Below, one piece after another: positions 49,485 through 60,800 of a stretch of DNA of 64,000 nucleotides. Numbering within the stretch: the first letter of the stretch is position 1; every line of letters starts with the position of its first letter. The DNA lies in NCBI GenBank assembly GCA_009741485.1, contig CM019219.1, positions 5,215,216 to 5,279,215 on the forward strand, read 5' to 3'. A program made the translations under genes and the position numbers. The notes below the pieces were generated by a model that was given only the letters and a program-made list of their open reading frames with translations, was not told the origin of the DNA and did no database searches. The stretch is from Malurus cyaneus samueli (lineage: Eukaryota > Chordata > Aves > Passeriformes > Maluridae).

Positions 49485-51228
49485 ACAATCTGAGTATCCA
49501 AAATTAGTCTGAATGTGCCCCATCCACACTCCTGGAAGGGCATGTGAGAAAAGTCCCTTGATCATAGCTCATCCTCTTCCCTTGTCACGCCCTTCAATGC
49601 CAACCTGAAATCTTGTTCACCCGCTCAGCATTTTGGGTGTCTCACACTTCGGGACTTTTTTCCCTAAAAAAGTCAGCTCAGGGTGGCCCAAGGTTACAGA
49701 CTCGCTGGTGTCCCAGGGGCAGCTCCTCCAAGGAAGTGACAGGAGTCTCCCCTGGGCAGAGCTGCTGTCTGGAATGCTGTTTAATAGGCTTTTCTTGGGC
49801 AAGCTGAGACATGAGTCCCGCATATAATACGAACTGGAGTTCATAATTTCCTACAAACAGCCCTCTCTGGGCTGTGATCCACTCTCAAAAGGCTGATGAT
49901 AGACTGAGCTCCATAAAACAAAGGACAGAGGAAAGGACAGCATCAAGCGAAGGGCAAAAAGTGATTTTTTTAAAAAATGTAGCAAACCCCCTTCCCCCCA
50001 CCTCCAAATCTGATGGAGGGAGTTTCACCAGCTGTTTCACCAACTGGTCAAGAAACAACAGGGAAAATTTTGTGGCCTGTTCAATTATTTTAATAATTTA
50101 AAAGAAATATTATCATTTATTTACTAGCCAAACTAAAGATTTTCTTTCAGAAAACTTCTTTCGAGTATGAAAACATTTCTGTGCAACAGCCAAGTATTTT
50201 GGGAGCTTTCTTGATTGTGTAATCTTCCATTGTGGAAACAATTAATAAAAATTATAACTGTGCATCTCTATTGAGATATTCAATGACTTAATTCCAAGAC
50301 TTAACTGTATCCAAGAGATGCTCTTTATGCTTAATTATCTCACCATTCCTGGAAAATGCTGGTGCTCTAAGCTCAGCTTGTGTGTTGGCTCCTAGAGAGA
50401 ATATTGTGGTATTTTAAGGTGTTTGTGTGCAATTCAGTTCCTACCTTCCCATCCTCCTGCACGTTTTCCTATTTTTTTCTGTTTTCTAAGGTGCTGTGAT
50501 TCACTGCTCAAATTAATCAGCTTTAGACAGAGGAAAGTAAAACTTTTATAGATGGATGCCACATTGTTTGGTATAAAACAGACTTAAAATTTGAGTAGTT
50601 TGGGGCCTGACATCCCAGCTCAAGTGGGGATGCTGCAGCCCCAAAGCCCACCTAAATCAGCTTGGAATCAGCTGCCACCTAAAAATCTGCCCCAATCTAA
50701 AGAGCTGGGCTTGGCACAGGCACTGAGTGCTGGGGATCCAGGCAAGGCCTGGGGTGCCTTCAAAACCCAGCCCTGTGTGCTCACAGCAAGTGACAAAGCT
50801 AAATCTTATCCAGAGCTCCTGCAGTTGTTCTTGAGATCATACAGTAATCATGGATATCCTCTTTGAAGAAAAAGTGCTTGTTTTTTTAAAGCCGTTTGTT
50901 GGCCTGTGGCAAAAAAAAAAAAAAAAAAATTGCTATGGGAAAAAGATCCTGACAGACACATGAAAAACATTTCAAGTTGTGTTATACTGTAATTATCCTC
51001 CTGGAGTTAGGCATTCATATAATTTTGGTATGACAGTGCGCTAGAAATTTTTCCTTTCCCTGTGATTTTCATAGGTTCTTATTTTTAAAAGAACCAACAC
51101 ATATTTATCCCCTGTCCCCAGCGTGTTATTTTTAATCACTGATGGAATGAGTCATTGATGGATTAGAATGGAAACAAGTTTCTTTTGTGGGACCCTGTGC
51201 TCCTGAGAATCCTCTAAAAACCTTGAAA
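49485..51228. other. Non-coding DNA, no gene seen
   Basis: No exon recognised; frames reach 91 codons at most. A small direct repeat, GTTTCACCA, occurs at about 50021-50042. Poly(A) at 50911 is listed separately. Confidence 0.75.
50911..50929 (+). repeat. Poly(A) run, 19 A
   Basis: Nineteen A following GGCCTGTGGC. No retroposed source is recognisable upstream. Confidence 0.9.
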
Positions 51229-51321
51229 TTCACAGAATCAGAGAAGGGTTTGGGCTGGAAGGGACTTTAAAGATCATCTAGTTCCAATCCCCCTGCCATG
51301 GGCAGGAGCATTTTCCACTTT
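51229..51321 (-). mobile_element. CR1 LINE, 3' end, minus strand
   Basis: Reading the plus strand, CACAGAATCAGAGAAGGGTT, GGCTGGAAGGGACTTTAAAG, ATCATCTAGTTCCAATCCCC and TGCCATGGGCAGG follow in order. This is the reverse complement of the avian CR1 3' end. CR1 is the dominant LINE of birds. The copy is cut off after about 90 bp (similarity fades beyond 51320), the usual 5' truncation, and carries no open reading frame. Confidence 0.95.
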
Positions 51322-52026
51322 TTTTCCCCATTTCCCATGGGAAGGACCCGTGTCACTGCACGTGTGTGACCTGAAGTGTCTTTCAAACATGTGGCCCTTG
51401 GTGGCTGAAGGGCTACTCCAGGTGGTGTCTCACCAAATGCCTCTTTCACGAGGAAATTTTGAATTACTTCATAAGATTTATTTTCATTTTGAACTGAAAA
51501 AAAATAAATATTTTGCTGAAAATTATAATTTCTACTGAAATGAAACTGCTGCTTTCTTGTCTTTCCTGTCAGGTTTCTGCTGCTGCTCCTTTATGGTGTT
51601 TGTCACTAGCCACTGCTGAGCAAAGTGCCAGAGAATATGATTCCACATCTAATTCAGCATGACAATTTTTGCATCTCTTATTCTGTTTAAGAAACCTTCA
51701 GCCAATTATCAAATACAAAATAGACTTTTTTTCCCCGTTGTCTAATAACAAGAAAGATTATTTTAATTGGGACTAGAATAATTGAGAGTTTGTGTACTAC
51801 ATGTTAATGTCAAGGACAGATCAGATCATTTTCTATTTTGCAAGGCTATGCCATGATAAACAGTTCAGAGCAGCCCCAACAGCATTGTATTTTCAGACAC
51901 ATCAGCCACAAAAATGATGGTAAAAATGCCATTTTTGGTTTCACAAGGATTCAGGGAGGGTTACACCTTTTATTATGTGAGGCATGAATATCCCAAACAT
52001 GGGAAATATTTTGTTTGACTGTCTTG
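51322..52026. other. Non-coding DNA, no gene seen
   Basis: AT-rich, with nothing recognisable between the CR1 and the hairpin. Confidence 0.75.
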
Positions 52027-52151
52027 TGGTAGTCACAGAAAGAGAATCCCAATCCTCATCTTTGACAAATATTTGGATCAAAGTGTCTGTCAAAGATTAG
52101 GATTGGGTTTGCAAAGATGAGGTTTGGGATTGTGTTTCTGTGATGCCACCA
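52027..52151. other. Long three-copy hairpin (possible miRNA-like or palindromic element)
   Basis: 52033-52069 pairs with 52108-52143: 33 of 36 positions match with one bulged A, and TGGT/ACCA at 52027-52030 and 52148-52151 extends it. In addition 52048-52067 pairs with 52088-52107 (19 of 20, 20-nt loop). The left arm is thus the inverted copy of two tandem units, 52091 onward and 52112 onward, offset by 21 bp. Two mutually exclusive folds result. The compact inner fold has pre-miRNA-like dimensions. No known miRNA seed is recognised. A palindromic transposon remnant or a template-switch inverted duplication is equally possible. Confidence 0.6.
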
Positions 52152-53120
52152 AGTGACATCTTTCATTCCCATTTCTCCCTCAGTGGTTCTGTGTTTTAAG
52201 GGGCTCAACCACCCCTTGCCATTGGGAGGAATATTCTCCCATCACTGGCACTGCAGGTGGTGTCCAGTTGGGAAGCAGAAGCCCAGATCCAGCTGTCCTC
52301 CTGGGCTGCTGGAATTCCAGGCAGCTCTCTGGAAATAGTTCAGATATTTGTTTGTCTGTTTGTGCATTCTCCTTATCTCCTGAAGTTACAGAATGCTAAT
52401 GAGTCCTCTTTCTATTTATAGAAAATAAAACATATGGGAGCAGGATTATGTCTGTCACACACTGCCAAGCTGATTTTGTAGAGTGAAGCTCTACAGGGAA
52501 AGTTTCATTTCCAGTACTCCTGGGAAGTCGAACTGAGACTTCCAGCCAGAAACCCTGGGTTCCCATCCCTCCATCTGCAAGGCACTTAACCCACAGATCC
52601 TCCCCTTCCTCTGCAACTTAATTGGTTTAACTCCACCTCCCTGTCCCACTCTGGGAGCTGTGGGGTTAATTAATGTGCAGAAAGTCCTGTGGATTCTTGG
52701 ATGCAATTTTTATTTCTGGTGGCTTTTTTTTCAGAGCAGCTTTAGGAAGGGACCGTCATCCTAAAGAAAATCCTTGGGGTTTTCTGAGTGGAAGGTCACC
52801 CTTGCTGTAACATCTTTTGCTGAGGGGGTGCTGTGGTGTGTGGCATCATTAATAATTAATTTTGAGCAACCATTCCATTTCGATTAGAACTTCAACACGA
52901 TTTTCATCACTTGTGTGTCATCCAGGCACCCCTCAGGGCCATCTCACCGTGGTACGGAGTTGGAGATGGTGGAAAGGGGCACAGCCACGCAAAAACTGAA
53001 ACACCAATACTGGCTGGGAATGATGCTGCTGCTCCATGAAGATCCAAGCTTAAGTGTTTCAATATTTGTGATTTTTTCTTGCCCTTCTTCTCCCTCCCCT
53101 CTCCCTCCACCGCTTCCTAG
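52152..53120. other. Non-coding DNA, no gene seen
   Basis: No exon recognised. A weak MIR/L2-like stretch at 52531-52615 is listed separately. The end of the segment (53084-53120) is a pyrimidine-rich tract finishing in CTTCCTAG, a plausible 3' splice acceptor. Confidence 0.65.
52531..52615 (+). repeat. Possible ancient MIR/L2-type fragment
   Basis: CAGCCAGAAACCCTGGGTTC, CCATCCCT and then GCAAGGCACTTAACCC follow the order of a tRNA-like box B and the following core in MIR-type SINEs. Divergence is high and the link rests on short blocks. Confidence 0.3.
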
Positions 53121-54365
53121 GTGTCTGTAAGTCAGGAAAGGAGCTGCAGCTGAACTTGCATGGATTCCAGCTTGGTGTACAATGAAATAAATGGCATGTT
53201 CAGAAAGAAATTCACTCGGATCATATGGAATTGCCACTGCATTTGAACTTTCACTTCTGCTGTGTCGTGCAGCCAAATCGCAGCCTCCGGAGCAAAACTG
53301 GAGGAAGCACATTTTGCACAGGGGATGTCTGCAGACTGCGGCAGGGTTCCGGCTACAATTTTAAAGGAGTGGCAACAATTGCTTCTCCTGCACTCTCCAG
53401 AGGGAGAGGAATTTGTCCAATGGATCTGCCATGCACCCACCTGCCTTTTCTGAAGGTTTATTTATTTTCAAGGCAGGCGGGTGCTGAGTGCTCCTTCCCA
53501 CTGTCTGGAGAGATTTCCTTGCCTGCTCTCGAGTCCCCCTCCTTCCTCTGCCCAATCATTAACATAAATCATAACCTAGCAGATGAAAAGAAATTTCCAG
53601 TCTTTGTGATCTCCTGCCAGAGTTCTCCCAGTTTTTCTCAGTTTGGGAAAACAAATGTGCATGGCAGCGTGTTCCCGAGGGTTGACAAAACAGGGCTGTT
53701 ACGGACAGAATGCAGAAAAATCCCCAATGTGAGGTCCTGCTCTGTCCCTCAGGTTTGGGGTGTTTTGGGGTGTCCCTTGCAGAGCTGGGGGGCAGAACAG
53801 CCTCTGCCACTGCCACTGTGCTGGGCTGGCACAGATTTGGGAGGGGACAGTGGAGTGGAGACTCCGTCCCTCTCTCCATGGGCTCCCACAGCATCACAGC
53901 CCAGGGTGGTGCCTGCAGGGAGGGCAGAGATTGTTCCCATCCCCATTTTTTTCATCCCCATCCTCTGGCACATCCTTGGGATGAGTGAGGGTGAGGAAAG
54001 CTGCTCTGGGAGCGGGGCAGGGGCTGCTGTTCCTGTTTTCACCCTGTGGCAGAGCTGCCCCCACGATGAGGGGCTCTATGCTGCCAGCTGAGATTGTCAT
54101 CTCACACAAGCTGAACACAGCTTTTAAGCACTTTTTTTTTTCAAAAAGAGATATTTTCCAGATTTTTTGTAATCCTGCTGTGCAGTCCAGAGGGACACAG
54201 ACCAGGTTGTAGCTGATTTTGAGTTGTGACTAAACAAGATGTGATTCTAAACTCCTCTTGGAGAGGAGGTGGCCTTTTTCCACGAGGGCTTCAAACAAAG
54301 AACACATTTCCAGTAATCCCCTGAGAAGTGAAATCACTCCTAAAACACTGTCAGAAGTCAATAAA
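53121..54365 (+). other. Candidate orphan or non-coding transcript exon with a 289-codon frame
   Basis: An open frame runs from 53186 to 54091; its first ATG at 53225 would give 288 residues. It is the longest frame in the window, in a GC-richer stretch. It is preceded by a pyrimidine tract ending CTTCCTAG at 53120 (acceptor-like) and followed by AATAAA at 54360-54365. The predicted protein is rich in Pro, Ser, Cys and Gly, has no domain, signal peptide or repeat I recognise, and the ATG context is weak (C at -3, G at +4). Several 74-122-codon frames overlap on the other frames and strand. That argues that the openness reflects base composition. A non-coding RNA exon or no gene at all is more likely than a protein. 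Confidence 0.2.
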
Positions 54366-54717
54366 AAGTTTGGTTACCCTGATAAAACTGAGCAGCTTAA
54401 ACCAGATTTGCAATATGAAGCAGAAAAGCTTCACCTTTCCTCACCACACCTTTTTTCTCCTGCAAAGATTCAGTGACTCGGTGCAAGAATTTGTTGGCCA
54501 CAGCCTCTGCCACCACAGGACAGGACATAAACTCACTGATTGTGAGTTTAAATCCTGCAAAATTTGACTTTGGTGCAATCAAAGGTTGCTAAAGGCAGAT
54601 AATAGATGAATAACTGTCTTCAGCCCTTCAGCACAGCACATTTTTAATACATTGATCCGAGTCCATATGGTCTTATTTTATTGTTCCTACCTTCCTACTA
54701 TATTGAATTTTGAGGTG
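54366..54717. other. Non-coding DNA, no gene seen
   Basis: AT-rich with frames under 80 codons and nothing recognisable, ending at the start of the assembly duplication. Confidence 0.75.
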
Positions 54718-54894
54718 GATTTTTGAAATGGATATGGCTTCCAAATTTAGTCTCCTCAGGACTTCGACTTTGCCCTTTGAAATTTTATCTTTATTTGAAT
54801 TTTTTNGATTTTTGAAATGGATATGGCTTCCAAATTTAGTCTCCTCAGGACTTCGACTTTGCCCTTTGAAATTTTATCTTTATTTGAATTTTTT
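54718..54894. other. Assembly artefact: 88-bp duplication around a single N
   Basis: 54718-54805 and 54807-54894 are identical with a period of 89 bp, separated only by the N at 54806. As at 48807, this pattern marks overlapping contig ends joined with a placeholder base, so one copy is probably false. The duplicated frame at 54710-54919 is an artefact. Confidence 0.93.
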
Positions 54895-57753
54895 TATGAG
54901 GAAAATACATGTCATGTAACACAATTTTATTTTTTTTTGGTTTGCCAGGCATCCCCCTTCCCAGGACAGGAGGGACAGAGAGGAATGCCCCTCTGGGGTT
55001 TTCTGTCAGAGTTTCCCCCATTTTTCTCCCAGTGTATGACTGAGTAGATTGTGACTTGAACAAAATGATGCCAGGTTTTGTCCATCCACTGCATGCCTTG
55101 ATTTGTGCAAGTTTTATTAAATTCCTCAGCTCCCCACTTGGTGCTTTTTTGATGCATGTTATAATCTATCAGGAACAGAACTCAGAATTTCTCCTCTCCA
55201 ATACCTACATGAAAACCTCAGTGTTTCAAGCCACGGGGATACTCAGAGAGGATCTGTTGAGTCCATTTTATCTGACATTATTCAATGATTTAAACTTTGA
55301 AAGCTAAAGGAAGATTTTTGTCTTGCGTTGTTCTCCCACTTAGAATATTTGTTGTCTTGTGTCCTTTTTCACCCAGAATGGTGAAAAAGGTGGTGGTGTT
55401 ACAGGAGCAGCTGATATCTGCCTCCATGAGGAAGAGTCATGCATGTAATCAAGAATATTACACACAGAATCAGGTTTTTGGTGCACTTATTATAATTTGA
55501 TCTGCCATGATAGGGCTCACAGCCTGATTGGCATCTCTGAAGATTCTGTAATATGAAAAATAATTACAAAAACACAGACAAAAAGAACCTAATTGGGGCA
55601 TGTTTGCTTAAAAAAAATTCTTTCAGAGCCTGTCAGTGAATTTGTAGGAATTCCTTGAAAAGGTAAACACCAAAGGCATTGTGAACGTAGTGAAAAAGAA
55701 ACAAATTCATTTAAGGATTCAGATGAATGTTTGTAGGAAGCACGTTAGAGTTTCTTTCAGCTTTACAAACAGGATTACATGAGTAATCTTCAAGGAATAT
55801 AAGGATAAATCATTTTTGGAAAAAGCCCCCGATGGTTTAGGTATCAGCAGGCTTTCTCTTGCTACAGGCGTGCATTTGTTTCTGGCCCACCTCTCTTGCA
55901 GCGTGCAAAACACAAGGAAAATCCCACTCTTTCTTTAGGCCCAAATTTGCTATAATCCTGATGAATATGCATTTTTGCATGTCATTCCAGAATGTGCTGA
56001 GATGCAAGTGGAGATTCTTACCTTTCTAAGCTGAAACACGACACTAAAATGTTGTCTCCTGCTTACATTATATGTATGTATGGAATTTTTTCACTATTTG
56101 AATTTCCCTTTTCCAAGATGTCCCCAGGACTGAGCTGCTGCTCAAACCTCACTTCTGGACAATTGTGGACATTCCAGGGGTGTGGAAATCCTTCAGATTT
56201 TCTTGTATTCTTGTGGATTTTGGGGTTTTCAGTGTCTCCCTTCAGTGTCTGGTGCAGTTCCTCCTGTGATTCCTGCCAAAGGCAGTGGGAGCAAAGCCCT
56301 TCCAAAGAAATATGAGGATTTGGGGGTTGATGGATAGAAATGGATGTGTCAAAATAGCTGATATTCTGTAAGTGCTGACGAGGTGGTAATTAATTACCAG
56401 GGCTGCTGTGGCTGCTTGGTGATTCTTGAAGAACCATTTTGGCTACTGGTCTGTTCAATGAATACAAAAATTAAAGTTTCATACAACTATTTTAACCAAT
56501 ACTGCAACCATAATAAATCCCTCTGACCCTTCTTGGGTGCACAGTTAGTTTAGTGGACAGCTGAAAAGACACGTGGTCTTAAAAATGCAGGAATAAGGCT
56601 GTGTTAAGATGTGACTAAATATATTCATATATCTGTATACCAGTCCTGAATATTTCAAACATAATTTGATCAATGACACCATTTAAAAATTATTTTAATA
56701 TGGATTTTTTAACCTGTTCTTTCAGAAGCTGTCGGATTAATTGAAATTATGTTCTTTGAAAATTAGGATGCAATGCTGAGTGTTCCATTTTTATGGATGC
56801 ACATCTAAGACTTTGGTTCAATAAGACATTCAGTCTTTGAGGCACTTACTCAGGTTTGTAAAATAATATTAAAAAAAAAAAAAGGTGAGGTAAAAGTTAG
56901 TCCAGTTCAGGAATAGCTTTTAGCATATGCACCTCTTCTCCACATAAAAAAAAAATCTAAATTTTAATTAGTGATTTGGCATGGTCTGCTCTTCTTAACT
57001 AGCAGTGTCTTTTATTTCTTCATCTGACAGCCTCCTCACCCCCAGGGTATGGTGGAAAATGACTCATTTTCATATAAGGTAGAGGAGTTTAGTGAATATA
57101 TGACCTGCAGTTTTTCCTATTTTTTCCTTACAATATAACGTACTTTGATGCATTTCAAAGATAATCTGTCTGATGCTTTGCATATTCCTACTTAATTACA
57201 GTATATCTGAAGATGATTTACTACACTCAGATGATTCTGAAATGGTCTTGCTATGGAGGGCACACACACCACAGACAGCTGAATAATGAGCCCAAGAGTT
57301 CACGGGGGAAATTACAGTTGTATGTGGAAATGGGCAGAGCTGGCACATGAAGAGTTACAAATAAAAAGAGATACATGGCCTCGTCCAATGCTCACTGATG
57401 AGGTCTTTCTGACAGTTTCAGTGTTTTCTGGCAAAACCCCAAATATTATTTAAGCATTCCAGCCTCTCAAAGGCGGGGGTGATGAGCAGCACAGCGCTGA
57501 TGAAACATTCTGAAGAAATTTCCACGCTTACTTATTTCCTTTTCCGGTTTTATATCATGGCATCCTGGTAAAACACAGATCTATTTTTGAGGCCAGAGGA
57601 GTCTGGAGTAGCATTTTGGCTCTTCATTTGACCACATGTGTTAAAATTCCAGTGACTCCCTCCCCATAAAACGAGCCTGGAATGAAGAGATCGGCGCTTG
57701 AGAGCATTTCAAAGCCGTGCTAACGGATCCAGGCTTTTAAGATGAGGACTGTG
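54895..57753. other. Non-coding DNA, no gene seen
   Basis: Frames are at or below 88 codons and resemble nothing known. The stretch 56470-57200 is strongly AT-rich. No mobile element is recognised before the weak CR1/L3-like fragment at 57754. Confidence 0.75.
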
Positions 57754-57820
57754 GGATCATCCAGGCTGACCTCCTCTCCAACACACATTGGAGACAACTG
57801 GGAATAAATCTGCACCTCTT
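57754..57820 (-). mobile_element. Possible ancient CR1/L3-type LINE fragment
   Basis: GATCATCCAGGCTGACCTCC followed by TCTCCAACACA resembles the reverse complement of the 3' region of old amniote CR1/L3 elements (a GATCATCTAG-T-TGACCTCCTG...AACACAGG pattern). Only about 40 bp align from memory, so the call is tentative. Confidence 0.4.
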
Positions 57821-60800
57821 CACCCTCTCAAGAAATGCTGGGGCACATCAGCACAAAGCAGGTGGAGGATGGGCACCATGGGCTACCTGAGAGCCACCAA
57901 ACAATCCCAGGGTCTCTGTGCCAGGCCAGGCAGGTGTTCCCATTCACAAACATTCAAAGAAAACACCAATAATTAAGTAATTCTGGGAGGAGAATGTATT
58001 TTTTTGGAATTTAGGATTCCTTTGGCTGAGATAACAGTCATATTTACTTCTGGTGTATTTTTATTTTAGCTAGTAGAGTTGTGAGGACTGGATTGCCGTG
58101 ACCCATTTGTTTTTCGGAATATTTTATTCTCTCCAGGAATTCACTTATTTCCACCTCTCCAATCAAGTGTTGGCCTGGCAAAAGAGTCATCTGTAAAATT
58201 TGCTGCACATCTGCAAATATCAAATGTCCGCGAACAGGCAAAAGACTCACTCCACTTACTTTTTTTTGTCAGATGGTTTCATTTAGAACCCAAAGGGTCA
58301 GGAGTCACAGCATGACCTCATCAAATTAGACTCAACTGAGAGAGGTGTTTAGCACAACAAAAAGGAAGTAATCTGAAGGACATTAAATGCAAATGAGACT
58401 GCCATGTGCAAACTTCAAAAACACCTGATCCAAATGAACAGTGTTGACGGGGGTCGAAGGGGTGACAAAGAAGGTTTCATATTTTGGTTGCTTTTATTTT
58501 TTTTCCACGGGCTATCAGCGATGTTACATCCTGCAGAGATGGCTGAATATCTCATGGGTATGTGAATATTTAGACTTAAAAATACCCAGTTATTTTTGCC
58601 AGGTGAGAGGATGTCAGTGTTTACTGGCAGGGCTTTGGTGGACTTACAGAGCAACCCTTCCTTTGGTGAAAATCCCTTTCATTTTTAGTGGATTTTTACT
58701 AAACAAGCTTTTTTAAAGTGAGTTCATCATTGCACGAGTCTCATTTTTAACCTTGAACACTTAACTGAAGAATTACAAGGAAGCCTCGGTTGCTGACAGT
58801 CCTTTTACACAGAGAAGAGAAGGCTTGTGAGAAGGTTTGCACATTTTCCCTTCAGGACATTAATCCATGCCCCCATTGGCTGGGATGTCTCTCAGCCATG
58901 AAGGCAGTGGGGCAGTGAAGGTCTTGTTATAATGGAACCAGGCTATTTCCAGATAATGTGAGTCAGATTGACTTCAGGGGTAGATCTGCTCTCCAGATGT
59001 CAGAGTCAAGTGGAGCAGGGAGGCCGAGATGGCAGCTAAGCATAAGGAGAACCTCAGAATAAATTCAGAGTCAGAAGTGCTGTGTTTGCAATGAGCAACG
59101 CAGAGATTTCACCACTGAGCCAGGGAAAAACGTGATAAAAAAATATTTGGTGCTCACAGGCACAGGGATGTCTAAGCGCACTGAGAAATGAGACAGTGAT
59201 TAAAACGGGTTCAACACCAGACTGAAAGCAGTACTTTGTTAAAATTCAGGGTCTGAATGCATCCACAGGACTGCAAGTCTGGAAAGAAATCAAAAAGGTT
59301 GGTGAACAGAAAACAAGACCAATGGTACTTGGTCACAGAAGCGCAGGACACAGTGTTACAGTGGATGCCAGAAAGAAAGTGTCTTTCAGAGAACTTTAGG
59401 TACGATAAGAGCCAGTCACAATCCTAAATATCTGCTCCAAAGCCTGCAGAAGGCAGTGGAAGCCCTTCAAGGTAGAGGGAGTGGTGGTTTTTTTTCGTGT
59501 TTGACTCTATTAATCTGGTTTGGTCTGCATTCCTACAGCCATGAGATCAAAATGAGCTGCCTAACCAAGCAGCCCAGCTCTAGGCAGATCAGTGCTGCAC
59601 ACACCACAGGACAAGAGGAGTTTGTTATGGACAATCTTTGGGACAGAATAATACGGGATGATGGGTGAGATGTTCGTGAGCAGTTGCCAGGAGGGCTGAG
59701 ATGTGACTGCCCATGCAGAAAGATTATTTTATTCAGCGATAGGCAGGTGGACAGATTGCATTATCCAGATCCATCCTTTCAGGAGTCTCTTCCCACCCTC
59801 AGTGCTCTCTTTGCAGCCAAGATGATCACAAATTGATCCTTGTGCCCCTCCGAGGAACCTGCAGGAAGGTCAGGAGGCAGGAACAGCACGCATTCCTCTC
59901 TCAGCCTGTGGAAGGTGCTGCTCTTATTCCCTTCAGCCTGGAGCAGCTTTTCCAGAGGCCACCGAGCCTTCAGAGAGGGTGCACTGATGGGAACAAGCCC
60001 AGCCCCGTGATCAGGTGTCATTTTCTTAACCCGGCCAGCGGGTCTTATCTGCGGATCTGGCCAGCTGGCAGCGGGCGAGGGGCGCTGGGAGAGGAGATGG
60101 TGCAGCCAGAAACACACACTCGGGGTGTGGGGGCCCACATCTGGCTGCAAGATGCTCTGAGCAACTCGTCGGACAAAGGAGCTTGGTCAAAAAAGGTCAG
60201 GGCAGGTTCAGTTGTACTGCCAAGGGTGAAAACTGTAGTGAAAGTCAATAAAAGGCTCTCATGGCTTCTAGTTTACCCAAATATGGGGGAGAGGAGAATT
60301 GTTAACACAGGGTTTTCACTTACCTTTTCAAGGTCATAGGAAGGTTAGCTCAGCTCCAAATTGCTGCATAAGCTTGAAAGGAAGAATGACAAAATGAGGA
60401 TTAGGAAAATACATGGTCTTATTTTTAAAAGGTTGTTCGGCTGAAATTGCAGAGGATGGTGGTCACCAGGAGGGTGAAGTGCAGGCAGGTGTGAGCAAGG
60501 CTCAAAATTTTGCAGCTTGGGCATTTTTCTACATGTTTTGAAAAAGGGTGTAGTGACAAGAAAGATTTTGATGGCACATCTGGGTGAACTTCATTAAAAT
60601 GAAAGATGTATATTTTTAATGGTGTCTATGGGCAAAAATGAGCAGAAAATTTGAGGGTCTCTAGCTTGGTTGTTCTCTAGAAGCTCTGATTTAATTACAC
60701 AAGAAGTCATTCAGCACAAAATTTGGCAGGTTGATGAAATCCTATCATTGAAGATGATCTGGTAGATCTTCTTGATGCAGGAATTTATTTTTTAAGCTCT

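Noticed and set aside
54710..54919. 69-codon frame with an internal repeat
   Set aside because: It crosses the N at 54806 and the false 88-bp duplication.
59779..60339. Facing frames of 168 (plus) and 123 (minus) codons, and a strong minus-strand donor edge at 60324
   Set aside because: Openness on both strands reflects local GC content; a lone donor match is expected about once in a window of this size.
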